From NCBI GenBank assembly GCA_910588005.1, contig CAJUQM010000003.1:30888-94887 (forward strand): a stretch of 64,000 nucleotides of DNA. The letters are read 5' to 3'. Both the position numbers and the translations under genes were made by a program. This document shows positions 16,232 to 24,240 of this stretch, piece by piece (position 1 is the first letter of the stretch; each line of letters opens with the position of its first letter). A model generated the notes under the pieces. That model ran no database searches. It saw nothing but the letters and a program-made list of their open reading frames with translations, and had not been told where the DNA came from. The DNA is from an uncultured Oscillibacter sp. (GTDB lineage: Bacteria; Bacillota; Clostridia; Oscillospirales; Oscillospiraceae).

Positions 16232-16561
16232 ATGGAACTGACAAGCAAACAGCGGGCCCAGCTGCGGGGCCTTGCCAACACCATCGACACCATTCTCCAG
16301 GTGGGAAAAGACGGCATCGGGGAAAATCTCGTCAAACAGGCGGACAACGCCCTGGAGGCCCGGGAACTCATCAAGGGCCGTGTTTTGGACAATAATATGG
16401 AATACGACGCCCGCTCGGCGGCGGCGGCGCTGGCGAGCGCCACCCGCAGCGAAGTGGTGCAGGTCATCGGCACAAAGTTCGTGCTGTACCGGGAGAGCCA
16501 CTCAAAACCGAGGGAAAAAAGGATTCAGCTTGTAAAAAGCAGCCGGAAAGCGATTCGATAA
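16232..16561 (+). CDS. yhbY: ribosome assembly RNA-binding protein YhbY
   Basis: A 109-residue CRM-domain protein (MELTSKQRAQLRGLA start, QVGKDGIGENL, ARELIKGRVL, QVIGTKFVLYR). YhbY binds pre-50S particles. ATG 16232 was chosen from the conserved start; the frame upstream is the shadow of the preceding gene. The ribosome binding site is modest (AGAAAGGCAG). It sits ahead of nadD, a frequent arrangement in Clostridia. Confidence 0.93.
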   Translation: MELTSKQRAQLRGLANTIDTILQVGKDGIGENLVKQADNALEARELIKGRVLDNNMEYDARSAAAALASATRSEVVQVIGTKFVLYRESHSKPREKRIQLVKSSRKAIR

Positions 16562-16667
16562 GGGATCAAGCCCGTCTCGCCGGAGGAACCGGGACCGCTT
16601 CGCCGGGGACGAACTCTAAAACGCCTATCTCTATGTTGATATCTCGGACAAAGGGGGATTTGCCTTT

Positions 16668-17870
16668 TTGAAAATCGGAATCTACGGCGGCACCTTCAAC
16701 CCGCCTCACCTGGGCCATATCACAGCGGCCCGGGCGGTCTTTGAGACGCTGAAACTGGACAAGCTTCTCATTGTTCCGGACGGCCAGCCGCCCCACAAGG
16801 ACTTGCCGCCGGACAGCCCCTCTCCGGAGCAGCGGCTGGCGCTGACCCGTCTGGCGGCGGACTACATGGGCCTGGGAGACCGGGTAGAGGTGTCGGACAT
16901 CGAACTCCGCCAGACGGCAGGCAAAAGTTATACCGTCCATACTCTGGCCCGTTTACATGACCTGTATCCGGAGGATGAACTTTGGCTGCTGATGGGTGCG
17001 GACATGTTTTTGACCCTCCACCTCTGGCGGGAGCCGGCGGAAATTCTCTCCCTGGCGGGCATCGCCGCCTTTGGCCGTACGGAGGCGGACACCGAGGAGC
17101 TGTTCGCCGTCCAGCGGGATTATCTTTATCAAACATTTCCCCAGGCGCGGCTGTTCACCCTGACGATTCCCGGCGTGGTGGACATATCCTCCACGGAGCT
17201 GCGGGAAAAGCTGGTCCGCGGCGAGGGAGCCAGCTTGCTGGCTCCGGCGGTATACGGTCTGATTTTGCGGGAGGGAATGTACGGCACAGGCGCGGACTTA
17301 ACGCACCTGCCCCTGCGACAGCTGCGGCCTGCCGCCCTCAGCTATTTAAATCACCGCCGCATCCCCCACGTGCTGGGCACCGAGCAGGAGTCCATCCGCC
17401 TGGCGCGGCGCTATGGCGCAGACGTGGAAAAAGCCCGCAGGGCCGCCCTGCTTCACGACTGCACCAAAAAGCTGAACATGGAGGAGCAGCTGGCTCTTTG
17501 CCGCCAGTACGGCATACCGCTGGATGAATTGGAGCAAAGGGCGTTAAAGCTGCTCCACGCCAAAACCGGCGCCGCCATCGCCCGGAACGTGTTTGGGGTG
17601 GACGATGAGATCTACAGCGCCATTCGCTGGCACACCACCGGCCATGCCGGTATGACCCTTTTGGAAAAGATCATCTACCTGGCGGACTATATCGAACCCA
17701 GCCGGGACTTTCCGGGAGTGGAAAAACTGCGGCGCATGTGCTATGAGGATTTAGACAAGGGCCTGCTGACGGGTCTGGAGATGACCATTGAGGAAATGCT
17801 GGGCATGGGAAACCCAGTACACCGCGCCACCCTGGAGGCACGGGACGCTTTGAAAGGTTTGAAAGGATAA
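16668..17870 (+). CDS. nadD: NadD-YqeK fusion: nicotinate-nucleotide adenylyltransferase plus HD hydrolase
   Basis: A 400-residue two-domain protein. Residues 1-205 are NadD: GGTFNPPHLGH (HxGH at 14-17) and the late ISSTELR (173-179), making deamido-NAD from nicotinate mononucleotide and ATP. Residues ~213-400 match YqeK: HVLGTEQESIRLA and ALLHDCTKK (HD at 263-264) and IYLADYIEPSR, a family reported as diadenosine tetraphosphate hydrolase. The two are normally adjacent genes; here there is no stop or restart between them. The start is TTG 16668, giving the conserved MKIGIYGG. Followed 6 bp later by the LCP gene. Confidence 0.94.
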   Translation: MKIGIYGGTFNPPHLGHITAARAVFETLKLDKLLIVPDGQPPHKDLPPDSPSPEQRLALTRLAADYMGLGDRVEVSDIELRQTAGKSYTVHTLARLHDLYPEDELWLLMGADMFLTLHLWREPAEILSLAGIAAFGRTEADTEELFAVQRDYLYQTFPQARLFTLTIPGVVDISSTELREKLVRGEGASLLAPAVYGLILREGMYGTGADLTHLPLRQLRPAALSYLNHRRIPHVLGTEQESIRLARRYGADVEKARRAALLHDCTKKLNMEEQLALCRQYGIPLDELEQRALKLLHAKTGAAIARNVFGVDDEIYSAIRWHTTGHAGMTLLEKIIYLADYIEPSRDFPGVEKLRRMCYEDLDKGLLTGLEMTIEEMLGMGNPVHRATLEARDALKGLKG

Positions 17871-17876
17871 AGATCA

Positions 17877-19520
17877 GTGGAAAGAGAACAGAGACACACG
17901 GGTGGAAGCCGTCTGGAGCAAAAACCCAAAAAGCCGAAAAAAACCAGCCGTTTCACCACACAGCAGAAAATCATGATCGCCGTGGCCATTGTCCTGGCGG
18001 TAATTTTGGCAGCGGTGCTCGTCTGGCGGTCTATCTTTGTCCGCCCGGACCTAAATAACCGCCGGGGCGGCGCCATCTTCACCAAGGACAGCGAGGGCAA
18101 GGATCAGATCGAAGAGATTGACTACGGCGAGGGGATCCGCCCCCGGGCGGACGGCGAGCGCAAGAGCGAGGACTTCTACACCGTGCTGATCCTGGGCCTG
18201 GACACCGGCGGCGGCGGCCATACGGACACCATGATGCTGGCCAGCTACGACGTCACCAACCAGAAGGCCACCGTCATGTCCATCCTCCGGGACACCATGG
18301 TGAACGTCCCCTGGGACGTAAAGAAGATCAACTCCGTCTACCTCCGCTACGGCGGCGGGGAAAAGGGAATCCAGGCCCTGTACAAGGAGATCTCCCAGCT
18401 GGTGGGCTTTGAACCGGACTACCAGGTGGTGGTGGAGTGGGACGCCGTTGGCAAGCTGGTAGACGCCATCGGCGGGGTGGATTTTGACAACCCCTATCCC
18501 ATGGACTACCACGACCCCTACCAGGATCTGGTCATTGAGCAGGCCCCGGGCCTGCGGCACCTCAATGGCGATGACGCCATGCAGATCATCCGCTGGCGAA
18601 AGAATGACAAGGACAGTCCCTACGGCTATCGTAACGGCATTGGAGACGACGGCCGCGCCAAGCTCCAGCAGGCCTTCCTGAAAGAGGTCATCAAACAGAT
18701 GCTGACCATTAAAAACGTGGGCAACATCAACAAGATCGCCAAAGTTTTTGACGAATGTGTGGAGACAGACCTGAGCTTTCAGGAGGTGTTCTGGTTTGCC
18801 CAGAAGGCCATCCTTGGGGGCCTGAAGGTGGAGGACGTGGAATTCCTCTCCATGCCCTGGCGAGGTGCCGACGTATGGAGTCCGACGGTTGGGAATATGC
18901 AGAACTATGTGGTACCCATCGCCGGACAGCTGCTGGACATTGTGAACAACAAGCTCAGCCCCTATGTGGAGGTCTTTACCCGCAGCGATCTGGACATCAT
19001 GTCCGTCAACGCCGACGGCTCCATCAGCTCCTCCACCGGCTATGTGGAGGACCGGCGGGCGGCGCTTCCGCCGGACATCCCCTCGGATGAACCGGAGGAC
19101 GACTGGCCTGTGGATATGAACGGCAACCCCTACGACCCGGAGACCGGCTTCCTTATCGACCCGGAGACCGGGGAGATCATGGAGGGCGTCTTGGCCGTTC
19201 CCCCGGCGGTGACGGACCCGGAAAATCCCGGCGCCGCTGATTCCAACAACCCGGGAACCGCCGGTTCCGACAGCCCCGGCACCACAGTCCCGGGGACGGC
19301 TGTTCCCGGTGACCCCAACGTCACAAATCCAGGCGGAACTGATCCCGGAACAGCGGACCCCAATAATCCCGGCACCACGGACCCTGGCACAACGGCGCCG
19401 GTCAACCCGCCGGATACCTCCTTCCCCGATCCCGGGACGTCCGGCGACCCTGTCACTCCCCCGCCCTCCGAACCCGCGGACCCTGGCTTTGTCATCATCG
19501 ATCCGGTCCCCGCGGAATAA
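17877..19520 (+). CDS. LytR-CpsA-Psr family cell-wall polymer ligase
   Basis: A 547-residue membrane-anchored protein with a basic cytoplasmic N-terminus, one helix (~31-50) and an extracellular LCP domain (~98-300: LILGLDTGGGGHTDTMML, SILRDTMVNVP, INSVYLRYGG, DYQVVVEWD, HLNGDDAMQIIRWR). The ~150-residue tail is rich in Pro, Gly, Thr and Asn with irregular NPGT/DPGT repeats, likely a wall-spanning spacer. LCP enzymes attach undecaprenyl-linked glycopolymers to peptidoglycan. Start GTG 17877 is weakly supported by a poor ribosome binding site. It lies between nadD-yqeK and rsfS, as in many Clostridia. Confidence 0.92.
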   Translation: MEREQRHTGGSRLEQKPKKPKKTSRFTTQQKIMIAVAIVLAVILAAVLVWRSIFVRPDLNNRRGGAIFTKDSEGKDQIEEIDYGEGIRPRADGERKSEDFYTVLILGLDTGGGGHTDTMMLASYDVTNQKATVMSILRDTMVNVPWDVKKINSVYLRYGGGEKGIQALYKEISQLVGFEPDYQVVVEWDAVGKLVDAIGGVDFDNPYPMDYHDPYQDLVIEQAPGLRHLNGDDAMQIIRWRKNDKDSPYGYRNGIGDDGRAKLQQAFLKEVIKQMLTIKNVGNINKIAKVFDECVETDLSFQEVFWFAQKAILGGLKVEDVEFLSMPWRGADVWSPTVGNMQNYVVPIAGQLLDIVNNKLSPYVEVFTRSDLDIMSVNADGSISSSTGYVEDRRAALPPDIPSDEPEDDWPVDMNGNPYDPETGFLIDPETGEIMEGVLAVPPAVTDPENPGAADSNNPGTAGSDSPGTTVPGTAVPGDPNVTNPGGTDPGTADPNNPGTTDPGTTAPVNPPDTSFPDPGTSGDPVTPPPSEPADPGFVIIDPVPAE

Positions 19521-19556
19521 GAATCATTAACTATGAAAGAAAGAGAGGACTGCGCC

Positions 19557-19919
19557 ATGACACCGAAGGAACTGGCAATCACCGCGGTAAAGGCCCTGGA
19601 TGAAAAAAAAGGCAAGGAGATCTCCGCCATCGAGATCACAGACCTCACCACCCTGGCAGACTACTTTGTCATCGCCACCGGCACATCCAACACCCAGATC
19701 AACGCCCTGTGCGGCGCCGTGGAAAAGGCCCTGAAGGAGGAGGCCGGCGAAGCGCCCCTTCACCGGGAGGGCCACCGGGACGGCACTTGGGTGCTGCTGG
19801 ATTACGGCTGTCTTGCCGTCCATGTATTCTCCCAGGAGGCCCGGGAATTCTACGACCTGGAGCGGTTGTGGCAGGACGGCAAACCCCTGGATCTCAGCGG
19901 CATCCTCACCAGGGACTGA
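19557..19919 (+). CDS. rsfS: ribosomal silencing factor RsfS
   Basis: A 120-residue protein with the family pattern (DLTTLADYFVIATGTSN, HREGHRDGTWVLLDYG, VHVFSQEAREFYDLERLW). It binds ribosomal protein uL14 and blocks subunit joining in starved cells. ATG 19557 is preferred over ATG 19533 because GAGAGGA is correctly spaced before it. Last gene of the block, followed by a strong hairpin. Confidence 0.95.
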   Translation: MTPKELAITAVKALDEKKGKEISAIEITDLTTLADYFVIATGTSNTQINALCGAVEKALKEEAGEAPLHREGHRDGTWVLLDYGCLAVHVFSQEAREFYDLERLWQDGKPLDLSGILTRD

Positions 19920-19924
19920 CTTGC

Positions 19925-19950
19925 AGCGGGCCGGCGAAAGCCGGCCCGCT
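19925..19950 (+). terminator. terminator of the nadD-LCP-rsfS block
   Basis: Perfect 11-bp stem AGCGGGCCGGC/GCCGGCCCGCT closed by a GAAA tetraloop, 6 bp after rsfS and followed by GATCTCTTTC. Confidence 0.75.
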
Positions 19951-20005
19951 GATCTCTTTCGGAAGGCGGCTCCGCAAATGGTATGACCTTTTTCGCCATT
20001 TTCCC

Positions 20006-20034
20006 TTGCCTTTTTCCAAACGGTGTGCTATCCT
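20006..20034 (+). promoter_or_regulatory. promoter placing the start codon at or next to +1 (leaderless mRNA)
   Basis: TTGCCT (20006-20011), 17-bp spacer, TATCCT (20029-20034). The ATG of the next gene begins 8 bp after the -10 box, where transcription would start, and no Shine-Dalgarno is present in that gap. Confidence 0.55.
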
Positions 20035-20041
20035 GTTTCCC

Positions 20042-20557
20042 ATGGAACCGTATGAATTGATCCGCTCCCGCCGGAAAACCCTGGCGCTGGAGATTACAGG
20101 AGACTGCCGCGTGGTGGTGCGCGCCCCCATGCGTCTTTCGGAAAAGCGCATCCGCGCCTTTGTGGAAAGTCACGGAGACTGGATCCGGCAGCATCTAGAA
20201 CGCCAGCGCCAACGGGCGGCGGCCCTTCCACCTCCTCCCACGGCGGAGGAAATTGCGGCCCTGAAAGCCAGGGCGCAGAAGCTTTTGCCTCCAAAAATCG
20301 CCTTTTGGAGCAAAAAAATGGGCGTGACCCCCACCGGCTTTCGGGTCACCGCCGCCAAGCACCGCTATGGCAGCTGCAGCGGGAAAAACAGTCTTTGCTT
20401 CTCCTGCTTTTTGATGAACTGCCCGGAGGAGGCCATCGAGCTGGTGGTGGTCCATGAGCTGTGCCACATCCGGGAGAAAAATCATGGTCCCCGGTTTTAC
20501 GCGCTTCTGGAACAGTACCTTCCCGATTACCGGGAGCGAAAAAAACTTTTGAAATGA
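20042..20557 (+). CDS. YgjP-like/M48-type metallopeptidase domain protein
   Basis: A 171-residue protein with the zinc-protease-like motif HELCH at 138-142 and a third histidine in KNHGPRFY, plus the conserved KHRYGSCSGKNSLCFS strand. This is the YgjP/DUF45 family. The start is ATG 20042, the conserved beginning. There is no ribosome binding site in front of it, and a promoter ends only 7 bp upstream, so it may be translated from a leaderless message. An in-frame upstream extension runs through rsfS and its terminator and is rejected. Substrate unknown. Confidence 0.9.
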   Translation: MEPYELIRSRRKTLALEITGDCRVVVRAPMRLSEKRIRAFVESHGDWIRQHLERQRQRAAALPPPPTAEEIAALKARAQKLLPPKIAFWSKKMGVTPTGFRVTAAKHRYGSCSGKNSLCFSCFLMNCPEEAIELVVVHELCHIREKNHGPRFYALLEQYLPDYRERKKLLK

Positions 20558-20569
20558 GGAGATCTGCCC

Positions 20570-21277
20570 ATGGAACTGCTGGACCTTATCAAGCTGCTGG
20601 AGGAAAACCCCTATCCCGGCCGGGGCATTGTTCTGGGCCGGAGCGCCGGCCACCGCTGCGCCATAGCGGCCTACTTTATCATGGGCCGAAGCGAAAATTC
20701 CCGGAACCGGGTCTTCGTCCCCACGGAGGACGGGATCCGCACCCAGGCCCACGATCCCTCCAAAATGACTGACCCCAGCCTGATCATCTACCACCCCGTC
20801 CGCCAGGTAGGCCGGGGACTGGTGGTCACCAACGGTGACCAAACCGACACCGTCCGGGATGGACTGCTGGCGGGCAAGACCTTTGCTCAGGCCCTGCACA
20901 CCCGGGAATTCGAGCCGGACGCCCCCAATTACACGCCTCGCATCTCCGGCCTGCTGTCTCCGGACGGCAGCTTTAAGCTGTCCATCCTCAAGAGCGCCGA
21001 CGGGAATCCCGCCTGTTGCTGCCGTTTTTTTTATACCTATGACCATCCCCTCTCCGGCGAGGGCCGCTTCATCCACACCTATACGGGTGACGGAAGTCCC
21101 CTCCCCTCCTTTGAGGGGGAACCGAAGAGGGTCGTCCTGGACGCTCCCACGGCGGAGGTTCTGGCAGAGCGGATGTGGGCGGCGCTGAATCCGGACAACA
21201 AGGTCGCTTTGTTTGTGCGGTATATTGACCTTTTGGACGGCAGCTGCCAGGACGCCATCCGCAACAAACGGAAGTGA
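20570..21277 (+). CDS. purO: IMP cyclohydrolase, PurO type
   Basis: A 235-residue protein with the PurO pattern: NPYPGRGIVLGRSAGHRCA near the start, AYFIMGRSENSRNRVF, and NYTPRISGL in the middle. The family closes FAICAR to IMP, the last step of purine synthesis, and occurs in archaea and some Clostridia. No other purine gene is nearby, so it may replace or supplement the cyclohydrolase half of PurH elsewhere. The start is ATG 20570 behind GAGGAG, 12 bp after the YgjP-like gene, and it is followed by a strong terminator. Confidence 0.85.
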   Translation: MELLDLIKLLEENPYPGRGIVLGRSAGHRCAIAAYFIMGRSENSRNRVFVPTEDGIRTQAHDPSKMTDPSLIIYHPVRQVGRGLVVTNGDQTDTVRDGLLAGKTFAQALHTREFEPDAPNYTPRISGLLSPDGSFKLSILKSADGNPACCCRFFYTYDHPLSGEGRFIHTYTGDGSPLPSFEGEPKRVVLDAPTAEVLAERMWAALNPDNKVALFVRYIDLLDGSCQDAIRNKRK

Positions 21278-21282
21278 TATTG

Positions 21283-21317
21283 AAAGAGGTCCCGGCCAGA
21301 CAGCCGGGACCTCTTTT
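21283..21317 (+). terminator. terminator after purO
   Basis: Perfect 14-bp stem AAAGAGGTCCCGGC/GCCGGGACCTCTTT with a 6-nt loop ending in TTTT. The leading A run lets it work from the minus strand for the convergent zinc-ribbon gene too. Confidence 0.85.
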
Positions 21318-21353
21318 GCGTTTATGTATTTTCCACAATCCAAAACCAAAACC

Positions 21354-21728
21354 TTATTCCATGGGCGCGCCGCAGTGGGGGCAAAACTTACTGTCGCTGA
21401 CAGCGCCGCAGATGGGGCAGGCCTTCTCTCCCACGGGGGCGGCGGCAGCCGGCTCCTCCCGCACGGGTTTGCTGGCCTCCAGATCCGCGATCTTCGCCTT
21501 AGACGCGTTCACGGCCTCCACCAGGTCCCGCACCGCATCGGGAATTTCACCCTCGTACTCGCTGACAAACCACTCGCCGATCGTGCGGTAATTTTTGTCC
21601 ATCTCCCGCTGCTCTCCTGCAATGGCCAGGTTCACTTTTGCCAGCCCCACGGTATCCTTCGCCTTATCTGCCGCCACAGCGGCCATGTCCTGCGCCTTTT
21701 TCGTCAGTTCGTCAAAAGATAATGCCAT
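21354..21728 (-). CDS. zinc-ribbon protein with helical N-terminus
   Basis: A 124-residue protein. Residues 1-90 are predicted helical and rich in Ala/Lys/Glu. The C-terminus holds a short zinc ribbon (CPICG at ~104-108, CPHCGAPME at the end). The start is ATG 21728 behind GAAAGGGG. It belongs to the common class of Firmicutes single-ribbon proteins with unknown role. Confidence 0.78.
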   Translation of the reverse strand: MALSFDELTKKAQDMAAVAADKAKDTVGLAKVNLAIAGEQREMDKNYRTIGEWFVSEYEGEIPDAVRDLVEAVNASKAKIADLEASKPVREEPAAAAPVGEKACPICGAVSDSKFCPHCGAPME

Positions 21729-21781
21729 ATTTTGAAGCCCCTTTCCGTATATTACGCCTTTGTTTTTCCTGAGATGGTATC

Positions 21782-21810
21782 AGTATACTCCACCTGTTGG
21801 TCAAAAGCAA
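21782..21810 (-). promoter_or_regulatory. promoter of the zinc-ribbon gene
   Basis: Minus-strand TTGCTT (21805-21810), 17-bp spacer, TATACT (21782-21787), about 55 bp before the start codon. Confidence 0.55.
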
Positions 21811-21949
21811 CAGAATTTCAGTTTATTTACGGTTTGTTCTCACCTCGTTCACAGACGGGAAATTGAAAAATGGCAAAACAAGTCTGGCGCTTTTCTCTCA
21901 AACATGGTATCATAACAGATAAGAATTCTATATACAGGGGGGCCATTCG

Positions 21950-22903
21950 ATGGTGCGCAATGAATTTACCTTCCCCTCCGCCGACGGAAAGACCGCGGTC
22001 CACGCGGTGGAATGGCTGCCGGAGGGCCAGCCCAAGGCCGTGCTGCAGATCTCCCACGGCGTGGCGGAGTACATTCTCCGGTACGAACCCTTCGCGGAAT
22101 ATCTCACCGTCCGGGGCTTCGCGGTGGCGGGGCACGACCACTTGGGCCACGGCAGTTCCGTGGCTCCCGGCGGAGCACGGCTGTACTTTGGTCCCAAAGG
22201 CAGCTGGCACTGGGTGGTGGATGACATCTACACCCGCCGGGACCTGCTGGGAAAGCGTTTTCCCGGCATCCCCCTCTTCCTGCTGGGCCATTCCATGGGT
22301 TCCTTCCTGGCCCGCACTTACCTCATTCGCTACCCCGGCACCCTGGACGGAGCCATTCTCATGGGCACCGGGCAGATGTCTTCCGCCCTGATTGCCGGCG
22401 GCAGGGCCGTCTCCGCGCTGGAACGGCGGAAAGTTGGTGCAGACCATGCTTCCCCCACGGTGGATAAGCTGGCCTTTGGGTCCTACAATAAAGTTTTTGC
22501 CCCCAACCGTACAGATTTTGACTGGTTGTCTCTGGACCCGGAGAACATAGACCGGTACATTGAAGACCCGCTCTGCGGCGGCAACGTCTCCGTTGGACTC
22601 TTTCGAGAGATGCTGAGCGGACTTCGCTTTATCGCCAAGCCGGAAAACCTGAAAAAGATGAACGCCAACACCCCTATCCTCTTTATCTCGGGAGCTATGG
22701 ACCCGGTGGGAAACTGCGGCAAGGGCGTACAGAGGGCTTACCGCAGCTTCCAAAAGGCTGGGGCACGGGACGTGTCCATCCGCCTCTATCCGGAGCTGCG
22801 CCATGAGATTTTAAACGAGGCCTGCCGGGAGGACGTCTACCGGGATCTCTATCAGTGGCTCAGCGAAAAGCTGTCCAACGGCACTAAATACTCCAGCCGG
22901 TAA
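21950..22903 (+). CDS. alpha/beta hydrolase, monoacylglycerol lipase/lysophospholipase-like
   Basis: A 317-residue serine hydrolase. The oxyanion-type segment LQISHGVAEYILRY, GHDHLGHGSS, nucleophile elbow LLGHSMGSF (Ser115), late Asp in SGAMDPVG and His near LRHEILNE complete a triad. No signal peptide. It is likely to act on lysophospholipids or acylglycerols. The start is ATG 21950 behind GGGGGG. Its 3' end overlaps the convergent membrane-protein gene by 20 bp. Confidence 0.9.
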   Translation: MVRNEFTFPSADGKTAVHAVEWLPEGQPKAVLQISHGVAEYILRYEPFAEYLTVRGFAVAGHDHLGHGSSVAPGGARLYFGPKGSWHWVVDDIYTRRDLLGKRFPGIPLFLLGHSMGSFLARTYLIRYPGTLDGAILMGTGQMSSALIAGGRAVSALERRKVGADHASPTVDKLAFGSYNKVFAPNRTDFDWLSLDPENIDRYIEDPLCGGNVSVGLFREMLSGLRFIAKPENLKKMNANTPILFISGAMDPVGNCGKGVQRAYRSFQKAGARDVSIRLYPELRHEILNEACREDVYRDLYQWLSEKLSNGTKYSSR

Positions 22904-23411
22904 CCCGCAGCTCCTCCACGTCGTGCGTCACCCACAAAAACCGGGCAGAACACACCGCATCCACGGAGAACAACAGCAAAAACCCAAAGGTGGCCCATGC
23001 CGGAATCTCCGCCGCCAAAGCCGCCACCAGCGGATGGACATACCAGACGGCCAGCGCCGTCAGCACCCCCCAGGCCAGGGTGAACGGCAGACAGACCCGC
23101 CCCTGCAAGTTGCCGGCCATCTGGGAATAGTCCCAAAACCGCACTCCCAGGAGGAACTCATAGGCCCAGTGGACGGCATACTCCACCGCCGTGGTCACCG
23201 CCGCTCCGGCGGCCACCATCCAAACTCCCTGCCGCCATGACTCAGGCAGGGCCAGCACCGCCAGCATCCCCAGTCCATACACCGGGCACAGCGGGAGCAG
23301 CAAAAAACACTTGCGTTCCCGGCGCTCCGCCCGGGTGGCCGCCGCAAAGGCACGCTCCACCAGATATCCCCCAAAACTGTAGATCCAAAAGAACCAGAGT
23401 AAATCTGTCAT
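22884..23411 (-). CDS. multi-pass membrane protein, CmpB-like putative ABC permease
   Basis: A 175-residue protein with about five hydrophobic segments. The patterns FGGYLVERAFA and GRVCLPFTLAWG match the family annotated as putative ABC transporter permease (CmpB-like, PF06541). No ATPase partner is adjacent, so the transporter label is weak. Start ATG 23411 has GGAGG upstream; a longer frame to 23528 is rejected because it runs past that site into the uracil-DNA glycosylase gene on the other strand. Confidence 0.8.
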   Translation of the reverse strand: MTDLLWFFWIYSFGGYLVERAFAAATRAERRERKCFLLLPLCPVYGLGMLAVLALPESWRQGVWMVAAGAAVTTAVEYAVHWAYEFLLGVRFWDYSQMAGNLQGRVCLPFTLAWGVLTALAVWYVHPLVAALAAEIPAWATFGFLLLFSVDAVCSARFLWVTHDVEELRVTGWSI

Positions 23412-23515
23412 ATACCAAACCTCCTGCCTCCCATTCTTTCCCCAGGGATGGCGGAATATCCCGTTTCCCCGCTGGCAGATTTTTCGTGGTATCACCAGAG
23501 AAAGAGGTTGTTTAT

Positions 23516-24088
23516 ATGCCGGATACATGGGAATCTCTACAGGCGGAATGCTTACAGTGCCGGGGCTGCGCCCTGGCGGAAACCCGCACCAACGTGGTCT
23601 TTGGCGACGGAGCTACGGACGCGGAAATCCTCTTTGTGGGCGAAGGTCCCGGACAGCACGAGGACGAACAGGGCCTGCCCTTTGTGGGCCGGGGCGGCCA
23701 GCTGCTGGACGATATGCTGGAGATGATCGGCCTGGACCGCACCAAGGTATACATCGCCAACGTGGTCAAATGCCGTCCGCCCCAGAACCGGGACCCGCTG
23801 AACGTGGAGGAGGACGCCTGCATCGGCTACCTTCAGCGTCAGATCGCCCTTCTGCAGCCCAAAATTTTGGTGTGTCTGGGGCGGATCGCCGCCAAAGCCA
23901 TTATCAAAGAGGACTTCAAGATCACCCGGGAGCACGGCCAGTGGTTTGAGCGGGACGGTATCCAGATGACCGCCGTCTATCACCCGGCGGCCCTGCTGCG
24001 GGACCCCCGAAAGCGGCCGGAGACCTTTGAGGATCTCAAGGCCATCCAGGCCAAGGCCCGGGAGCTGTGCCGCCGCACGAAGATCTGA
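23516..24088 (+). CDS. uracil-DNA glycosylase, family 4 (iron-sulfur)
   Basis: A 190-residue DNA repair enzyme. Family 4/5 motifs: GEGPGQHEDEQG near 42-53, FVGRGGQLLD, HPAALLRDP near the end. Four cysteines (15, 18, 86, 102) are placed to hold a 4Fe-4S cluster. It removes uracil from DNA. The start is ATG 23516 (AAGAGG upstream). Its upstream frame is only the shadow of the divergent membrane-protein gene. Confidence 0.94.
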   Translation: MPDTWESLQAECLQCRGCALAETRTNVVFGDGATDAEILFVGEGPGQHEDEQGLPFVGRGGQLLDDMLEMIGLDRTKVYIANVVKCRPPQNRDPLNVEEDACIGYLQRQIALLQPKILVCLGRIAAKAIIKEDFKITREHGQWFERDGIQMTAVYHPAALLRDPRKRPETFEDLKAIQAKARELCRRTKI

Positions 24089-24150
24089 TCCCGGCCGGAA
24101 AGCGCCCCGCGAGATTTTCGGCTGGATTGTACTCATGTCCCCTATCGGAC

Positions 24151-24192
24151 AGGCCGGAGGGGGAAGCTGAGATCAGCTTCCCCCTCCGGCCT
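24151..24192. terminator. 20-bp perfect hairpin, bidirectional terminator
   Basis: AGGCCGGAGGGGGAAGCTGA and its exact complement are separated by GA. The hairpin lies between the uracil-DNA glycosylase gene and the convergent sigma-factor operon. It is followed by GCCTTATG on plus. Confidence 0.7.
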
Positions 24193-24240
24193 GCCTTATG
24201 TGCCACTAAACTGCGCTTATCCGTTGATATAGTGGTTCTT

